A stretch of DNA of 64,000 nucleotides from Streptomyces sp. NRRL F-5727. Its GTDB lineage: Bacteria; Actinomycetota; Actinomycetes; Streptomycetales; Streptomycetaceae. The notes beneath the pieces are model-generated. The model was given only the letters and a program-made list of their open reading frames with translations, had not been told where the DNA came from and searched no databases. Made by a program: the position numbers and the translations under genes. This document shows, in pieces, positions 16,660 to 25,149 of the stretch. The first letter of the stretch is position 1; every line of letters begins with the position of its first letter. The stretch lies in NCBI RefSeq assembly GCF_000719555.1, contig NZ_JOGX01000004.1, positions 124,001 through 188,000 of the forward strand, in the 5' to 3' direction.

Positions 16660-18012
16660 TCAGGGCTTGGTGGTCTGCATCGTGCCGCCGAGGAAGAGGG
16701 ACTCGGCGCAGCGGCTCGGGGCCGGGGCGTTGACCGGGCGGCCGACCTTGCGGCAGGTGACGGTCATGGTGACCTGGCCGCCCGCGGGCACCAGGATCGG
16801 GGTGACGAAGTGGTAGTCGGAGTCGCGGAAGTTCTCCAGCGCGAGGCTGAGGACCCGGGAGCCCTCGCCGACCGTGACGACGACCGTGCCCGCGTCGCCC
16901 TGCGGGTTCTGGACCACGATGTCGGTGAGCCGGAACGCCTGCCCGTCCGGCACGCTCAGCGCCGTACCGCTGCTCGATCCGCCGCCGACACCGTCCCTGA
17001 CCTGTACCTGGGCACTGGTCGGCACGGCCGGCGGGAGCGTCTTCGCGCTGGGCTTGGGCTTGGGCTTCGGCTTGGCCGTGGGCTTCGGGGCGGGCTTGGA
17101 ACTGGGGTTGGGGGGCGCGATGGGCGTGGGCGTGGCGGTCGGGGTCGGCGTGGCGCCGCCGACGCCGCCCGACTGGCCGCCGGGATCGCCGGTGCCGGTG
17201 GTCGCGGAGGCGATGACCTCGGGCGTGATCGCCTCGCGGGCCGCCGACTTGACGGCCGGCCGCAGCAGCCCGTACCAGAAGCCGGCCAGGACCAGGGCGA
17301 GGACGAGCGCGAGGGCGAGGGCGCGGGGCAGCCAGCGTGGCAGGAGGGCGTCCTGCTGGTAGGTGCCGTCGAGGACGACCGGCGGTGCGGCGGGTTCCTC
17401 GCCCTCGGGCGCGGGCGGCGCGACGACGGCCTGGAAGGTGTGGACGACCGGGGTGCCGCGCCACAGGCGCCTGCCGGGTTTGACGCGCAGTTCGGAGAAG
17501 GCCGCGCGGCCGGGCTCGATGGTCAACTCGGCCTGGGTGAAGGAGATCCGGGCGTGGTCCGTGCCCGAGCGGGCGGCGAGCCCGACGGTGAGAGGGGCGT
17601 TGCCCCGGTTGTCGACGGCGACCTTGTGGGCGCCGCGCCGCACGCCGTGCGAGCCGCGGGGCACCAGTTCGGCGGTGACCTCGGTGAAGGGCGCGACGGT
17701 CACCTTGCCCTCGGGCACCACGGGCTCGGAATGGTCGCTCGTGGGCACGACGCGCACCCCGAAGGGCGTCTCGCCGGCGGGTACGGAGGGGTCGCGGGGC
17801 GGCCGGAAGGTGACGGAGACGGTGTCCGCGCTGCCGGGGTAGAGGGAGAGCGTCGCCGGTTCCACCGTCGTCCAGGCGGCACAGGCGCCGGCCACCTCGA
17901 AGCGGTACTCCTCCACGGTGGAGCCGGAGTTGCGCACCTGAAGCGGGAGGATCGTCTCTTCGCCCGGTACGGCGGTGACGGACGATGCGTCGAGGCTGGC
18001 CGTAAGACTCAT
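16660..18012 (-). CDS. eCIS-associated membrane protein with Ig-like domains (annotated 'hydrolytic protein' in relatives)
   Basis: 450 aa from the ATG at 18012. Residues about 1-210 are cytoplasmic-side or N-terminal beta-sandwich domains (SLTASLDASSVTAVPGEE, LYPGSADTVSVTFRPP, LTIEPGRAAFSELRVKP) like alternating Ig/fibronectin folds. One membrane helix lies at about 226-248 (ALALALVLALVLAGFWYGLL). It is followed by a Pro/Lys/Thr-rich linker (repeats of KPKPKP and TPTPTA) and a C-terminal beta-domain with SVPDGQAFRLTDIVVQNPQGD. I see no catalytic motif supporting hydrolase activity. It may anchor the injection machine or cargo to membrane or wall; this is inference from architecture and location. 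Confidence 0.75.
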   Translation of the reverse strand: MSLTASLDASSVTAVPGEETILPLQVRNSGSTVEEYRFEVAGACAAWTTVEPATLSLYPGSADTVSVTFRPPRDPSVPAGETPFGVRVVPTSDHSEPVVPEGKVTVAPFTEVTAELVPRGSHGVRRGAHKVAVDNRGNAPLTVGLAARSGTDHARISFTQAELTIEPGRAAFSELRVKPGRRLWRGTPVVHTFQAVVAPPAPEGEEPAAPPVVLDGTYQQDALLPRWLPRALALALVLALVLAGFWYGLLRPAVKSAAREAITPEVIASATTGTGDPGGQSGGVGGATPTPTATPTPIAPPNPSSKPAPKPTAKPKPKPKPSAKTLPPAVPTSAQVQVRDGVGGGSSSGTALSVPDGQAFRLTDIVVQNPQGDAGTVVVTVGEGSRVLSLALENFRDSDYHFVTPILVPAGGQVTMTVTCRKVGRPVNAPAPSRCAESLFLGGTMQTTKP

Positions 18013-18235
18013 GGGCGCACCGTAGGATCCTCGCTCCTCCACAGCATCGTCAGAGGAGGAACACTTTCGGGCAGATTCCGTGCCCGAAGCAACGATCCAG
18101 TTTTCATGACGGGCAGTCAGGGCATTTCCAGACGGCCGAACTACCAGAGAAACTGGCGTTGTTGACGTTACTGGCGGTCCAGGGGGTCCATCAGTCATCC
18201 GCGTCGGCCGCCGCTCGCCCGGGGGGAGCCAGACC
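18013..18235. promoter_or_regulatory. Divergent control region of eCIS membrane protein and LuxR gene
   Basis: About 220 bases, less GC-rich than the surroundings. It contains a perfect 6-bp inverted repeat CGGGCA-GATTCCG-TGCCCG near 18070-18088 and a longer imperfect one (CCAGTTTTC near 18111, GAAACTGG near 18149). Either could be a regulator site. Promoter boxes were not assigned with confidence. Confidence 0.4.
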
Positions 18236-18865
18236 ATGGAACGTACGGCTGTGGCATTGCGCGCGCAGGACCCGATCTCGCAGGCGGGGGTGACGAGTCA
18301 GTTACGGACCCGGCCCGAGATCACGGTGACGGAATGGAGCGAGACGGCCGACCCCGCGCCCGAGGTCGTCGTGCTCGTGGTGGACACCGTGGACGAGGAC
18401 GTCCTGCGGCTGCTGCGGCACATCAACCGCACCAGTACCGCCCGTCCGGTCCTCGTGACGACGGACATCGACGAACAGAAGCTGGTCAGCGCGGCGGAGT
18501 GCGGGGTCGCCGGGGTGATCCGGCGCGCGGAGGCGACGCCGGAGCATCTGGTCCATGTCATCGGCACGGTCGCCAAGGGCGCCGGCCATCTCCCGTCCGA
18601 CCTGGTCGGACGCCTCCTGGAGGAGGTCGGCCGCCTCCAGGGGCAGGTCCTCGGCCCGCGCGGCCTGCACTTCACGGGGCTCGCGGCGCGCGAGGTGGAT
18701 GTTCTGCGCCTGGTCGCGGAGGGGTACGACACGGCGGACATCGCCGCCAAGCTGTCGTACTCCGAGCGCACGATCAAGAACGTGCTGCACGCGGTCATCA
18801 CCCGGCTGCAGCTGCGCAACCGGTCGCACGCGGTGGCGTACGCGATGCGGCAGGGGCTGATCTGA
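18236..18865 (+). CDS. LuxR-family response-regulator-like transcription factor of the eCIS cluster
   Basis: 209 aa from the ATG at 18236. Residues 1-120 have a receiver-like fold (VVVLVVDTVDEDVLRLLRHI, RPVLVTTDID, ECGVAGVIRRAEATPEHLVH), but the usual phospho-accepting Asp with its flanking acidic pair is not clear, so it may be an atypical, phosphorylation-independent receiver. Residues about 140-205 form the LuxR helix-turn-helix (LAAREVDVLRLVAEGYDTADIAAKL, SERTIKNVLHAVITRLQLRNR). A LuxR-type gene at this place is usual in Streptomyces eCIS loci and is likely to control the cluster. Confidence 0.9.
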   Translation: MERTAVALRAQDPISQAGVTSQLRTRPEITVTEWSETADPAPEVVVLVVDTVDEDVLRLLRHINRTSTARPVLVTTDIDEQKLVSAAECGVAGVIRRAEATPEHLVHVIGTVAKGAGHLPSDLVGRLLEEVGRLQGQVLGPRGLHFTGLAAREVDVLRLVAEGYDTADIAAKLSYSERTIKNVLHAVITRLQLRNRSHAVAYAMRQGLI

Positions 18866-19007
18866 GGCGGGGCGCCCCCTGCTGGTCCGGCTGCCCGTAG
18901 AGGCAGAACTTCCTTCCCCTGACCGTGACTTGAGGCGCGCTGACACCACCGGGCGGGTCCGGCATCCTCGGGGCCGTCGAGCGACGCGAGGCCGAGGGGG
19001 TTGTGCC

Positions 19008-21077
19008 GTGCGCTGGTTCCAGTCGTCCGGGCGTACGGGGCCGACGGCGCCCCGCCGGTCCGGCCGTCGCACGTCCGCCCGGGCCGCGCTCGCCCTGCTG
19101 CTGCTCGCCGGGGCCGTACCGGCGTCGACGTCGGCGCTGGCGGTGCCCGTGCCGGTCGAGCCGGTGACTCCGGCGAGCGTCGCCCAGGCGCTGGATCCCG
19201 GTGCGTCGCTCGCCGTGGACAAGCGGGTGCGGACGCCGGTGGTGCCGCCGATGCCGGAGGTGGTGCTGCTGGTGGACGGGACGTTCAGCATGGAGCCCGT
19301 CATCAGGGACGTACGTGACGGGCTGTCGAGCATCATCCAGAAGGTGCGGTCCAGCCAGCCCGACGCACGGTTCGCGGTGACGACCTTCGGTGACCAGCAG
19401 GTCGATCCGGGTGCCGGATTCGACGTCACGGCCGAACTCACCCAGGACGACGCCACGTTGCGCAGAGGGGTCGACGCGCTCGGCATCAGCCGGGGCAACG
19501 GCAGCATGGGCCCGTCGGAGGACTGGATCAACGGCCTGTGGCAGATCGCGAACGGGGCCGGCGGCCGCACCGTCTTCCGGGAGAACTCCAGCCCGGTGGT
19601 CGTCCTCGTCAGCGACGCCTCCAGCCACAACCCGAGCAACGGGCACACCATCGAGGACACGATCTTCGCCCTCCAGGACAAGAACGCCCGCGTCCTCGGC
19701 ATCGACGTCGACACCCCCGTCGGGGACGGCCTCGACGGCACCGGCTACGCGGGCATACCTGGCCAGATCGAGAACCCGCGCACCACTCCCGGGCAGGCCA
19801 CCCGCATCATCGGGGCGACCGGCGGCCGCAAGCTCAGCGGCATCGACCCCGACCGGGTCGCCGAGGCGATCGTCGAGGGCCTCGGCAACCTGCCCACCCG
19901 GGTCGGCCACCGCCTGGACGCCTGCGACCCCGGGCTCACGGTGACCCTCGACCCGCCCACCCGCGACGTGGTCAGCGGCGAGACCGCCGCCTTCGCCGAG
20001 ACGATCACGGTGGCCCCCGACGCGCCCCAGGGCGCCACCCTCACGTGCACCGTGGAGTTCCTGCTCGGCACCCAGGCCCCGGACACCGCGTCGATCGGGG
20101 CGGCCGCCGCCGACCCGGCCTACGAACAGCAGATCTCGATCACCGTCAACGACGTGACCGCGCCGGTCGTCACCGTCGACGACCGCACCGTCCGCGCCGG
20201 CGGTCTCGGCGGCACGCCGATCGACTACACGGCGACGGCCGTCGACGCCAACGACGGTCCACTGACACCCACGTGCACCCCCGCCTCCGGCTTCGTCTTC
20301 CCCGTGGGCACCACCACCGTGACCTGCACGGCCACCGACAGGGCCGGCAACACCGCGTCCGACACGGCCGTCTTCCGCGTCCTGCCCCGTCCGTCGCCGC
20401 CCACCGGGAACCCGCCGCCACCGGAGACTCCCCCGTCCGCGGACCTGGCCGTGTCGCTGTCCGTCGCCCCCGCGCGCGCGTACACGGGCCGGGCGGTGGT
20501 CGCCCGGTACACACTCACCAACGCCGGGCCGGACACGGCACAGCACGTCACCCTCGACGCGGGCTGGCCCACCGGAGCGGGCCGCGGCCTCACCCGTACC
20601 GACCGCTGCACGACCGCCGCGCCCTGCACCGTCCCGCCCGGCGGCCGGGTGGTGGTCACCCAGACGGCCACCTACCGGGAGGCGGTGTCCGGCACCGTCC
20701 GGGCGACGGCCGGCGGCCGCCTGCACGACCCCGAGCCCGGGGACAACACGGCGACGGCACCGCTCCGGGTCCTCCAGCCCCGCCTGGAGGTGACCCCGCA
20801 GGTCGTCAGGCCCGGCGAGCCCGTGACCGTACGCGGCACGGACTTCCCGCCCGGTGAGCGCGTACGGCTGGTCTGGTCGACGGGTCTGACCGCCGACACC
20901 GCCCCGCTGACGGTGGGCCGCGACGGCCGCTTCGAGGCGCAGGTCCTCGTGCTGCGCAAGGACCGGATCGGCCCGCGCACGCTGCGCGCGGAGGTCGCCC
21001 GCCTGGAGCGCCTGGAAGAGCCCGTACTCGTCGTCCCACACGCGCTCCAGCCACCGGACTTCGCGGGCCGAGGGTGA
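19008..21077 (+). CDS. Secreted VWA/HYR-domain protein of the eCIS cluster
   Basis: 689 aa from the GTG at 19008, with GAGGGGG seven bases before it. Signal peptide: Arg-rich start, hydrophobic ALALLLLAGAV, ending near ASTSALA. Residues about 80-310 form a von Willebrand A domain: MIDAS-type VVLLVDGTFSMEPVIRD, VTTFGDQQ, VVVLVSDASSHN. After a beta-domain comes a HYR domain (TAPVVTVDDRTVRAGG ... VTCTATDRAGNTASDT). A DUF11/CARDB-like repeat follows (ADLAVSLSVAPARAYTGRAV ... TNAGPDTAQHVTL), then an Ig-like module (VVRPGEPVTVRGTDFPPGE). No sortase motif or C-terminal helix is seen. It is probably an adhesive or wall-facing factor; its role in the injection system is unknown. Confidence 0.85.
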   Translation: MRWFQSSGRTGPTAPRRSGRRTSARAALALLLLAGAVPASTSALAVPVPVEPVTPASVAQALDPGASLAVDKRVRTPVVPPMPEVVLLVDGTFSMEPVIRDVRDGLSSIIQKVRSSQPDARFAVTTFGDQQVDPGAGFDVTAELTQDDATLRRGVDALGISRGNGSMGPSEDWINGLWQIANGAGGRTVFRENSSPVVVLVSDASSHNPSNGHTIEDTIFALQDKNARVLGIDVDTPVGDGLDGTGYAGIPGQIENPRTTPGQATRIIGATGGRKLSGIDPDRVAEAIVEGLGNLPTRVGHRLDACDPGLTVTLDPPTRDVVSGETAAFAETITVAPDAPQGATLTCTVEFLLGTQAPDTASIGAAAADPAYEQQISITVNDVTAPVVTVDDRTVRAGGLGGTPIDYTATAVDANDGPLTPTCTPASGFVFPVGTTTVTCTATDRAGNTASDTAVFRVLPRPSPPTGNPPPPETPPSADLAVSLSVAPARAYTGRAVVARYTLTNAGPDTAQHVTLDAGWPTGAGRGLTRTDRCTTAAPCTVPPGGRVVVTQTATYREAVSGTVRATAGGRLHDPEPGDNTATAPLRVLQPRLEVTPQVVRPGEPVTVRGTDFPPGERVRLVWSTGLTADTAPLTVGRDGRFEAQVLVLRKDRIGPRTLRAEVARLERLEEPVLVVPHALQPPDFAGRG

Positions 21078-21090
21078 GGGGGCGGACCCG

Positions 21091-21675
21091 GTGATCCACG
21101 AGGTCGACGACGTCCTGCGCGCCCTCATCCGGGCGGAGGTCCTGGAGGGCGGGCAGGTGGCGGTGGTCTTCGACGCGCCCACACGCGAGTGGGCGGCGAA
21201 GGTCAACGCGCCGATGGTGAACCTGTACCTGTACGACATCCGCGAGGACATGCGGCGCCGGGAGCGCGGCCTGCACAACGAGTACGACGAGCGGGGCGTG
21301 GTCGTCGCGCGCCGGCGCCCGCCGCGCTACTTCAAACTGTCGTACCTGATCACGGCGTGGACGAAACGCCCGGAGGACGAACACCGCCTCCTCTCCTCGC
21401 TCTTGGCGTGCCTGCTGCGGTACGACGCGCTCCCGCCGGCCCGGCTCACGGGCACCCTCGCGGAACTCGGCGCGGCCGTCCCGCTGTCGATCGCCCTGCC
21501 GCCGCCCGAGGACCGGTCCTTCGCGGACGTGTGGAGCGCGCTGGGCGGCGAGCTGAAGCCGTCGCTGGACCTGGTGGTGAGCGTGCCGGTGACGGCGTCG
21601 CCGCGGTACGTGGCGGGCCCGCCGGTCGGCGAGGAGGGCCTGGAGGTCCGCTTCGGCGACAGGCTCGACTCATGA
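21091..21675 (+). CDS. DUF4255 / Pvc16-like tail terminator (cap) protein
   Basis: 194 aa from the GTG at 21091. The start HEVDDVLRALIRAEVLEGG and NLYLYDIREDMRRRE and the phrase LSYLITAWTKRPEDEHRLLS are hallmarks of DUF4255, the family that includes the Afp16/Pvc16 terminator proteins capping the tube and sheath distal end (established for Afp/PVC). The gene ends in an ATGA overlap with the AAA+ ATPase gene, as in many eCIS loci where the Afp15 and Afp16 homologues sit together. Confidence 0.88.
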   Translation: MIHEVDDVLRALIRAEVLEGGQVAVVFDAPTREWAAKVNAPMVNLYLYDIREDMRRRERGLHNEYDERGVVVARRRPPRYFKLSYLITAWTKRPEDEHRLLSSLLACLLRYDALPPARLTGTLAELGAAVPLSIALPPPEDRSFADVWSALGGELKPSLDLVVSVPVTASPRYVAGPPVGEEGLEVRFGDRLDS

Positions 21676-23696
21676 CGGAAGAACTCCTCGCCGGGGCAAA
21701 GGAGATGGAGCTCCGCATCCGCCGCGCGGTGGAGGCGCGGCGGGCGGTGGACCCGGATCCGGACGACGCCTTCCGCGGCCTGTACCTGACGGAGGAGGCG
21801 GTGGAGCGCCTGCTGGAGGCGCCGCGAGCCTTCCCGCCGCCGGAACCGCTGACGCCGGCGTCGTCCTCGTCCCGGCTGTGGTCGCTGGCGCGGGACTTCG
21901 GCCTCTCCGCCCTGGACGTGGACATCCTGCTGATCGCGCTGCTGCCGGACCTGGACGACCGCTTCGAGTCCTTCTACGGCTACCTCAACGACGACGTGAC
22001 CCGGCGCCGCCCCTCGGCCGGCCTGGCCCTGGGCCTGTGCGGCATGCCGCACGCCGACCGCGACGCGAGGGCGAGGCTGGGCGAACGGGCCCCGCTCCGC
22101 GCGGGCGGCCTGCTCCTGGTCGAGGACCGGGACCGCCCCTTCCTGGGCCGAGCGCTCCGCGTCCCGGACCGGGTGACGGCGTACCTGCTGGGCGACGACA
22201 CCCCGGACCCCCGCCTGGCCGACGTACGAGCCCCCTGGGAGGCGGTACGAGGCGTGGCCGACCCGAAGGCGCTGGCCCGCTTCCTGTCATCGTCGGGGGC
22301 CACCGCCCTGATCTACCTCCAGGAGGACCAGGGCGGCGCGGGTACGGCCCTGGCGGCGTCGGCACTGGAGGCGGCGGGCCGCACCGTCCTCGGCCTGGAC
22401 CTGTCCCGCCTGGCGGAGGACCCCGCCCCGCCGGAGGCGATCCGCTGCCTCGTCCGCGAGGCCCGCCTGACGGGCGCCGGCCTGGTGTGCGCACCGGTCG
22501 ACGCGGTGGCCCGGGAGCGGCCGGGCCTGCTGCGCGCGCTGACGGAACTCCCGGTCCCGGTGACCCTGGTAGGCCGCCTCCCCTGGGACGCGGCCTGGTC
22601 GACGGCACCCCCGCTGCTGGTCCGCGCACCGAGGCTGGGCCCGGAGGCGAGGGCGGAGCTGTGGCGCGAGACGGCGGGCGAGGACGTTCCCCTGCCGGTG
22701 GAGGACATCCTGGCCCCCTTCCTCCTGACCCCGGAGCAGACCGTCCGCGCGGCGAGGGCGGCGACCCAGAAGGCGGGCCTGGAGGCCACGAAGCTCACCG
22801 CGGACCACATCCGCCAAGGCGCCCGAGCCCAGAACGCGGCGGGTCTGGACCGGCTGGCCCGCCGCATAGAACCCACCGTCACCTGGCGGGACCTGGTCCT
22901 CCCCCCGGACACGGAAACCCAACTCCGCGAACTGACCGCCCGAGCCCGCCACCGCGACCACGTCCTGGGCACATGGTCGATGCGCCCGGGCGGCGGCAGG
23001 GGCCGGGGAGTAGCAGCCCTGTTCGCCGGCGACTCGGGCACGGGCAAGACGATGTCGGCGGAGGTCATAGCGGCAGACCTGGGCCTGGACCTCTACACAG
23101 TCGACCTGGCAACGGTGATCGACAAGTACGTAGGCGAAACGGAAAAGAACCTGGAACGCATCTTCACGGAAGCGGCAGGCGTCAACGGCGTCCTCCTCTT
23201 CGACGAGGCGGACGCCGTCTTCGGCAAACGCTCGGACGTGAAGGACGCCCACGACCGCTACGCGAACGTGGAGTCCGCCTACCTCCTCCAGCGCATGGAG
23301 TCCTTCGACGGCCTGGCCATCCTGGCCACCAACCTCCGCGCGAACCTGGACGACGCCTTCACCCGCCGCCTGGACCTCATCATCGACTTCCCCGTCCCCG
23401 ACGCCCCCCAACGCCTCTTGCTGTGGGACCGCACCCTGGGCCCCCACCTCCCCCGAGCCACGGACCTGGACCTCGACTTCTGCGCAAACGCCTTCGAACT
23501 CTCAGGCGGCAACATCCGCTCGATAGCGGTAACGGCGGCGTACCTCGCGGCGGAGTCGGGCGGCCCCTTGACCATGGGGATGCTGATCCACGCGGTACAG
23601 AGGGAGTACCAGAAACTGGGCCGGCTGACCCTGGCCTCGGAGTTCGGGCCCTACGCTGAATTGCTGAGCTTCTTCAACGTTGACGTTGCCAGGTGA
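21672..23696 (+). CDS. AAA+ ATPase, Afp15/Pvc15-like
   Basis: 674 aa from the ATG at 21672 overlapping the DUF4255 stop. The N-terminal half is an alpha-helical region typical of the family (SRLWSLARDFGLSALDVDILLIALLPDLDDRFESFYGYLND). A degenerate first ATPase-like region follows. The active AAA+ domain is C-terminal: Walker A AGDSGTGKTMSAEV near residue 453, Walker B VLLFDEADAVFGKRS near 507-520, sensor-1 ILATNLRANLDDAFTRRLD with the arginine finger, and sensor-2 around GGNIRSIAV. Afp15/Pvc15 ATPases are needed for assembly or cargo loading of eCIS particles, not for contraction (family knowledge). The last stretch shows a drop of GC-bias and is followed by mobile-element debris. Confidence 0.93.
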   Translation: MTEELLAGAKEMELRIRRAVEARRAVDPDPDDAFRGLYLTEEAVERLLEAPRAFPPPEPLTPASSSSRLWSLARDFGLSALDVDILLIALLPDLDDRFESFYGYLNDDVTRRRPSAGLALGLCGMPHADRDARARLGERAPLRAGGLLLVEDRDRPFLGRALRVPDRVTAYLLGDDTPDPRLADVRAPWEAVRGVADPKALARFLSSSGATALIYLQEDQGGAGTALAASALEAAGRTVLGLDLSRLAEDPAPPEAIRCLVREARLTGAGLVCAPVDAVARERPGLLRALTELPVPVTLVGRLPWDAAWSTAPPLLVRAPRLGPEARAELWRETAGEDVPLPVEDILAPFLLTPEQTVRAARAATQKAGLEATKLTADHIRQGARAQNAAGLDRLARRIEPTVTWRDLVLPPDTETQLRELTARARHRDHVLGTWSMRPGGGRGRGVAALFAGDSGTGKTMSAEVIAADLGLDLYTVDLATVIDKYVGETEKNLERIFTEAAGVNGVLLFDEADAVFGKRSDVKDAHDRYANVESAYLLQRMESFDGLAILATNLRANLDDAFTRRLDLIIDFPVPDAPQRLLLWDRTLGPHLPRATDLDLDFCANAFELSGGNIRSIAVTAAYLAAESGGPLTMGMLIHAVQREYQKLGRLTLASEFGPYAELLSFFNVDVAR

Positions 23697-24293
23697 CAAT
23701 GGCTGCGACAATTGGGGGTCAGGTAGCCAGGACAGTAACGCACCCTGGGACAAGACTTCGGCCTCGCGATGCTTCGTTCGACCGGTGCTCGTGCCGCCCA
23801 CAAGGGCCGGTGGGTCGTGGGGCGTTCGCAGGTTTGGGGGATGCAGTCGCTCTGGGCCGCAATCACGTCATGTCGACAGCCGGGCAGCGAGGGCGAGATC
23901 CGCAGCAACTCCCCGGGGTCGGCGACACCTGAACGGTCACACCGTAACGACGACGCCCGGGAGAAGCCGGCCACGCCGGCACGTTCACACTCGGCGAAGA
24001 GCCTCGATCAGATCGTAATCGCGGTCGGTGTGCACGCACGAAGCACAGCAGCCCGGGGCCCTGCGAGACAGCACTCGACGACGACCGCGGTACAGGCGGG
24101 GCGGTACCGACGAATGTGCCGATGCCGGCGGCTGTGCCCACGAGGGCACTCGGATGGGTCGGGAGCCTGCGGTGGCGGCCACTCTCGATGAGCTTGGCAA
24201 CCCACTCAGCCCGGGCGGGCGGCTGGTTGAATGCGGCAGCTTTAGGAACCAAAAAGGCCGTGCATCGAAAAGTTGCGACGCCGGTCACCTCTC
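23697..24293. other. Gene-less stretch, probable mobile-element debris
   Basis: About 600 bases without a convincing gene and with lower GC than the flanks. A minus-strand frame (23651-23974) contains PVERSIARPKSCPRVRYCPGYLT, faintly like a transposase C-terminus, but the rest has no support. Short frames at 24008-24205 and 24116-24319 are biased and unlikely. The stretch starts directly after the ATPase stop and ends at the IS remnant, so it may hold remains of genes lost between the ATPase and the cargo gene. Confidence 0.45.
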
Positions 24294-24719
24294 TCAACGA
24301 CCTAGGAGTTTACGCATGAGGGAGACTAAGGGCTGTCCCGTAAATGATCTAAACTGCTCGGCCATGGTGGGGTCGCGGGTGGGGACCAGAGTGCCGTCCA
24401 CGATGAGCACGGTGTCCTTGGCGAACCGTTTGCGGGGCTGGAGCGCAAACATCGGTCCGAGATGGTCGATGATGCGGTCCACCGCCGACTTGGATACCCC
24501 AAACAGTGGTGCGAGTTGTCGCATCGTCAGGTTCGTACGCCAGTACGCTGCGACCAGCAGGGCCCGGTTCTCCAGCGGAAGTCTCCAGGGCCGACCTTTA
24601 CGCCTCGGGGTCGGCACCCTCCCGCCGCAGGGCTGTCACGAGCCTTCCGAACTGTCGCGGGCTCAGCCCGGTAAACGGACCTATCCATGACGGCTCCGAC
24701 GCCTTGATCACACTAGCCA
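24294..24719 (-). pseudogene. Transposase fragment (IS5-type, HTH plus first catalytic Asp)
   Basis: The reading begins about 24719 with MASVIKASEPSW and GLSPRQFGRLVTALRREGADPEA, then stops; the continuation is in another frame from about 24617 (RRKGRPWRLPLENRALL, TMRQLAPLFGVSKSAVDRIIDHL, ALQPRKRFAKDT, VLIVDGTLVPTRD). That includes the helix-turn-helix and the first catalytic Asp (VDGTLVP). It ends abruptly after TMAEQ at the IS terminal repeat, so the other two acidic catalytic residues are missing. One extra G in GAGGCG near 24614 would explain the frame change. Inactive. Confidence 0.8.
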
Positions 24720-25149
24720 TTGCATGATCATTGCACTGCTTCAGGTTCGCCCTGCTCGAACGCGATGCGGCAGCGTTCCACCTGGTCAGCCACCTCCTCC
24801 ATGAACCATTGCATGATCTCGTAGGGGACGGCGTGCCCGTCAGGGCTATAGACATGGACGGTTGGCTCCAGATCAGGGTCCTCGTCGGGGACGAGCGCCG
24901 CAAGAAAGGGCGGCCCAGGCAGATAGGTCGTCTCAGCCCACGCGGCTGGCGCAGGCACGGCCTCGCTCAGCTCCACAGACCAGGAGTCGTCAGGCAAGGC
25001 GTAGTGGAACTGGATGGCGTAGTGACGGCCTGCATGTTCTCTCAGTTCTGCTGGCATGACGGCAGGTTGCCACAACACGCGGTCGCAAGCCCGCGGATAT
25101 TGGCTGAGGCCCAGTCGCTGGGCAGAAGCTCCGACTTACGGGACAGCAC
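24330..25149. mobile_element. Defective IS5-like element with internal deletion
   Basis: The ends form inverted repeats GGGCTGTCCCGTAA (24330-24343) and, read from the right, GTGCTGTCCCGTAA (25136-25149), 13 of 14 identical. Inside are a truncated, frameshifted DDE transposase gene and a small gene not normally part of such elements. The transposase reading runs straight into the left repeat after TMAEQ, so the distal coding half was deleted. No clear target duplication is seen, but the right flank was altered by a second IS inserted exactly there. The element is probably immobile. Confidence 0.7.
24728..25057 (-). CDS. Small acidic hypothetical protein inside the defective IS
   Basis: 109 aa from the ATG at 25057 (a GTG at 25078 is also in frame). 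Acidic and soluble: HYAIQFHYALPDDSWSVELSEAVPAPAAW, YLPGPPFLAALVPDEDPDLEPTVHVYSPDG and IMQWFMEEVADQVERCRIAFEQGE. Base composition is lower in GC than the core genome. I do not recognise a family. The size, acidity and Trp-rich style resemble small immunity proteins, which would fit the toxin-immunity neighbourhood, but this is a guess. It lies between the transposase remnant and the right IS end. Confidence 0.6.
   Translation of the reverse strand: MPAELREHAGRHYAIQFHYALPDDSWSVELSEAVPAPAAWAETTYLPGPPFLAALVPDEDPDLEPTVHVYSPDGHAVPYEIMQWFMEEVADQVERCRIAFEQGEPEAVQ

Noticed and set aside
16660..18012. Hydrolase function for the protein often labelled 'hydrolytic protein'
   Set aside because: No nucleophile elbow, metal site or other catalytic motif is visible; only beta-sandwich, linker and membrane helix.
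18798..21278. Minus-strand open frame of 826 codons opposite the VWA protein
   Set aside because: The plus-strand gene has signal peptide, VWA and HYR motifs; the antisense frame has none.
23651..23974. Possible transposase C-terminus (PVERSIARPKS)
   Set aside because: Resemblance is limited to a few residues and the frame overlaps the real end of the ATPase gene.
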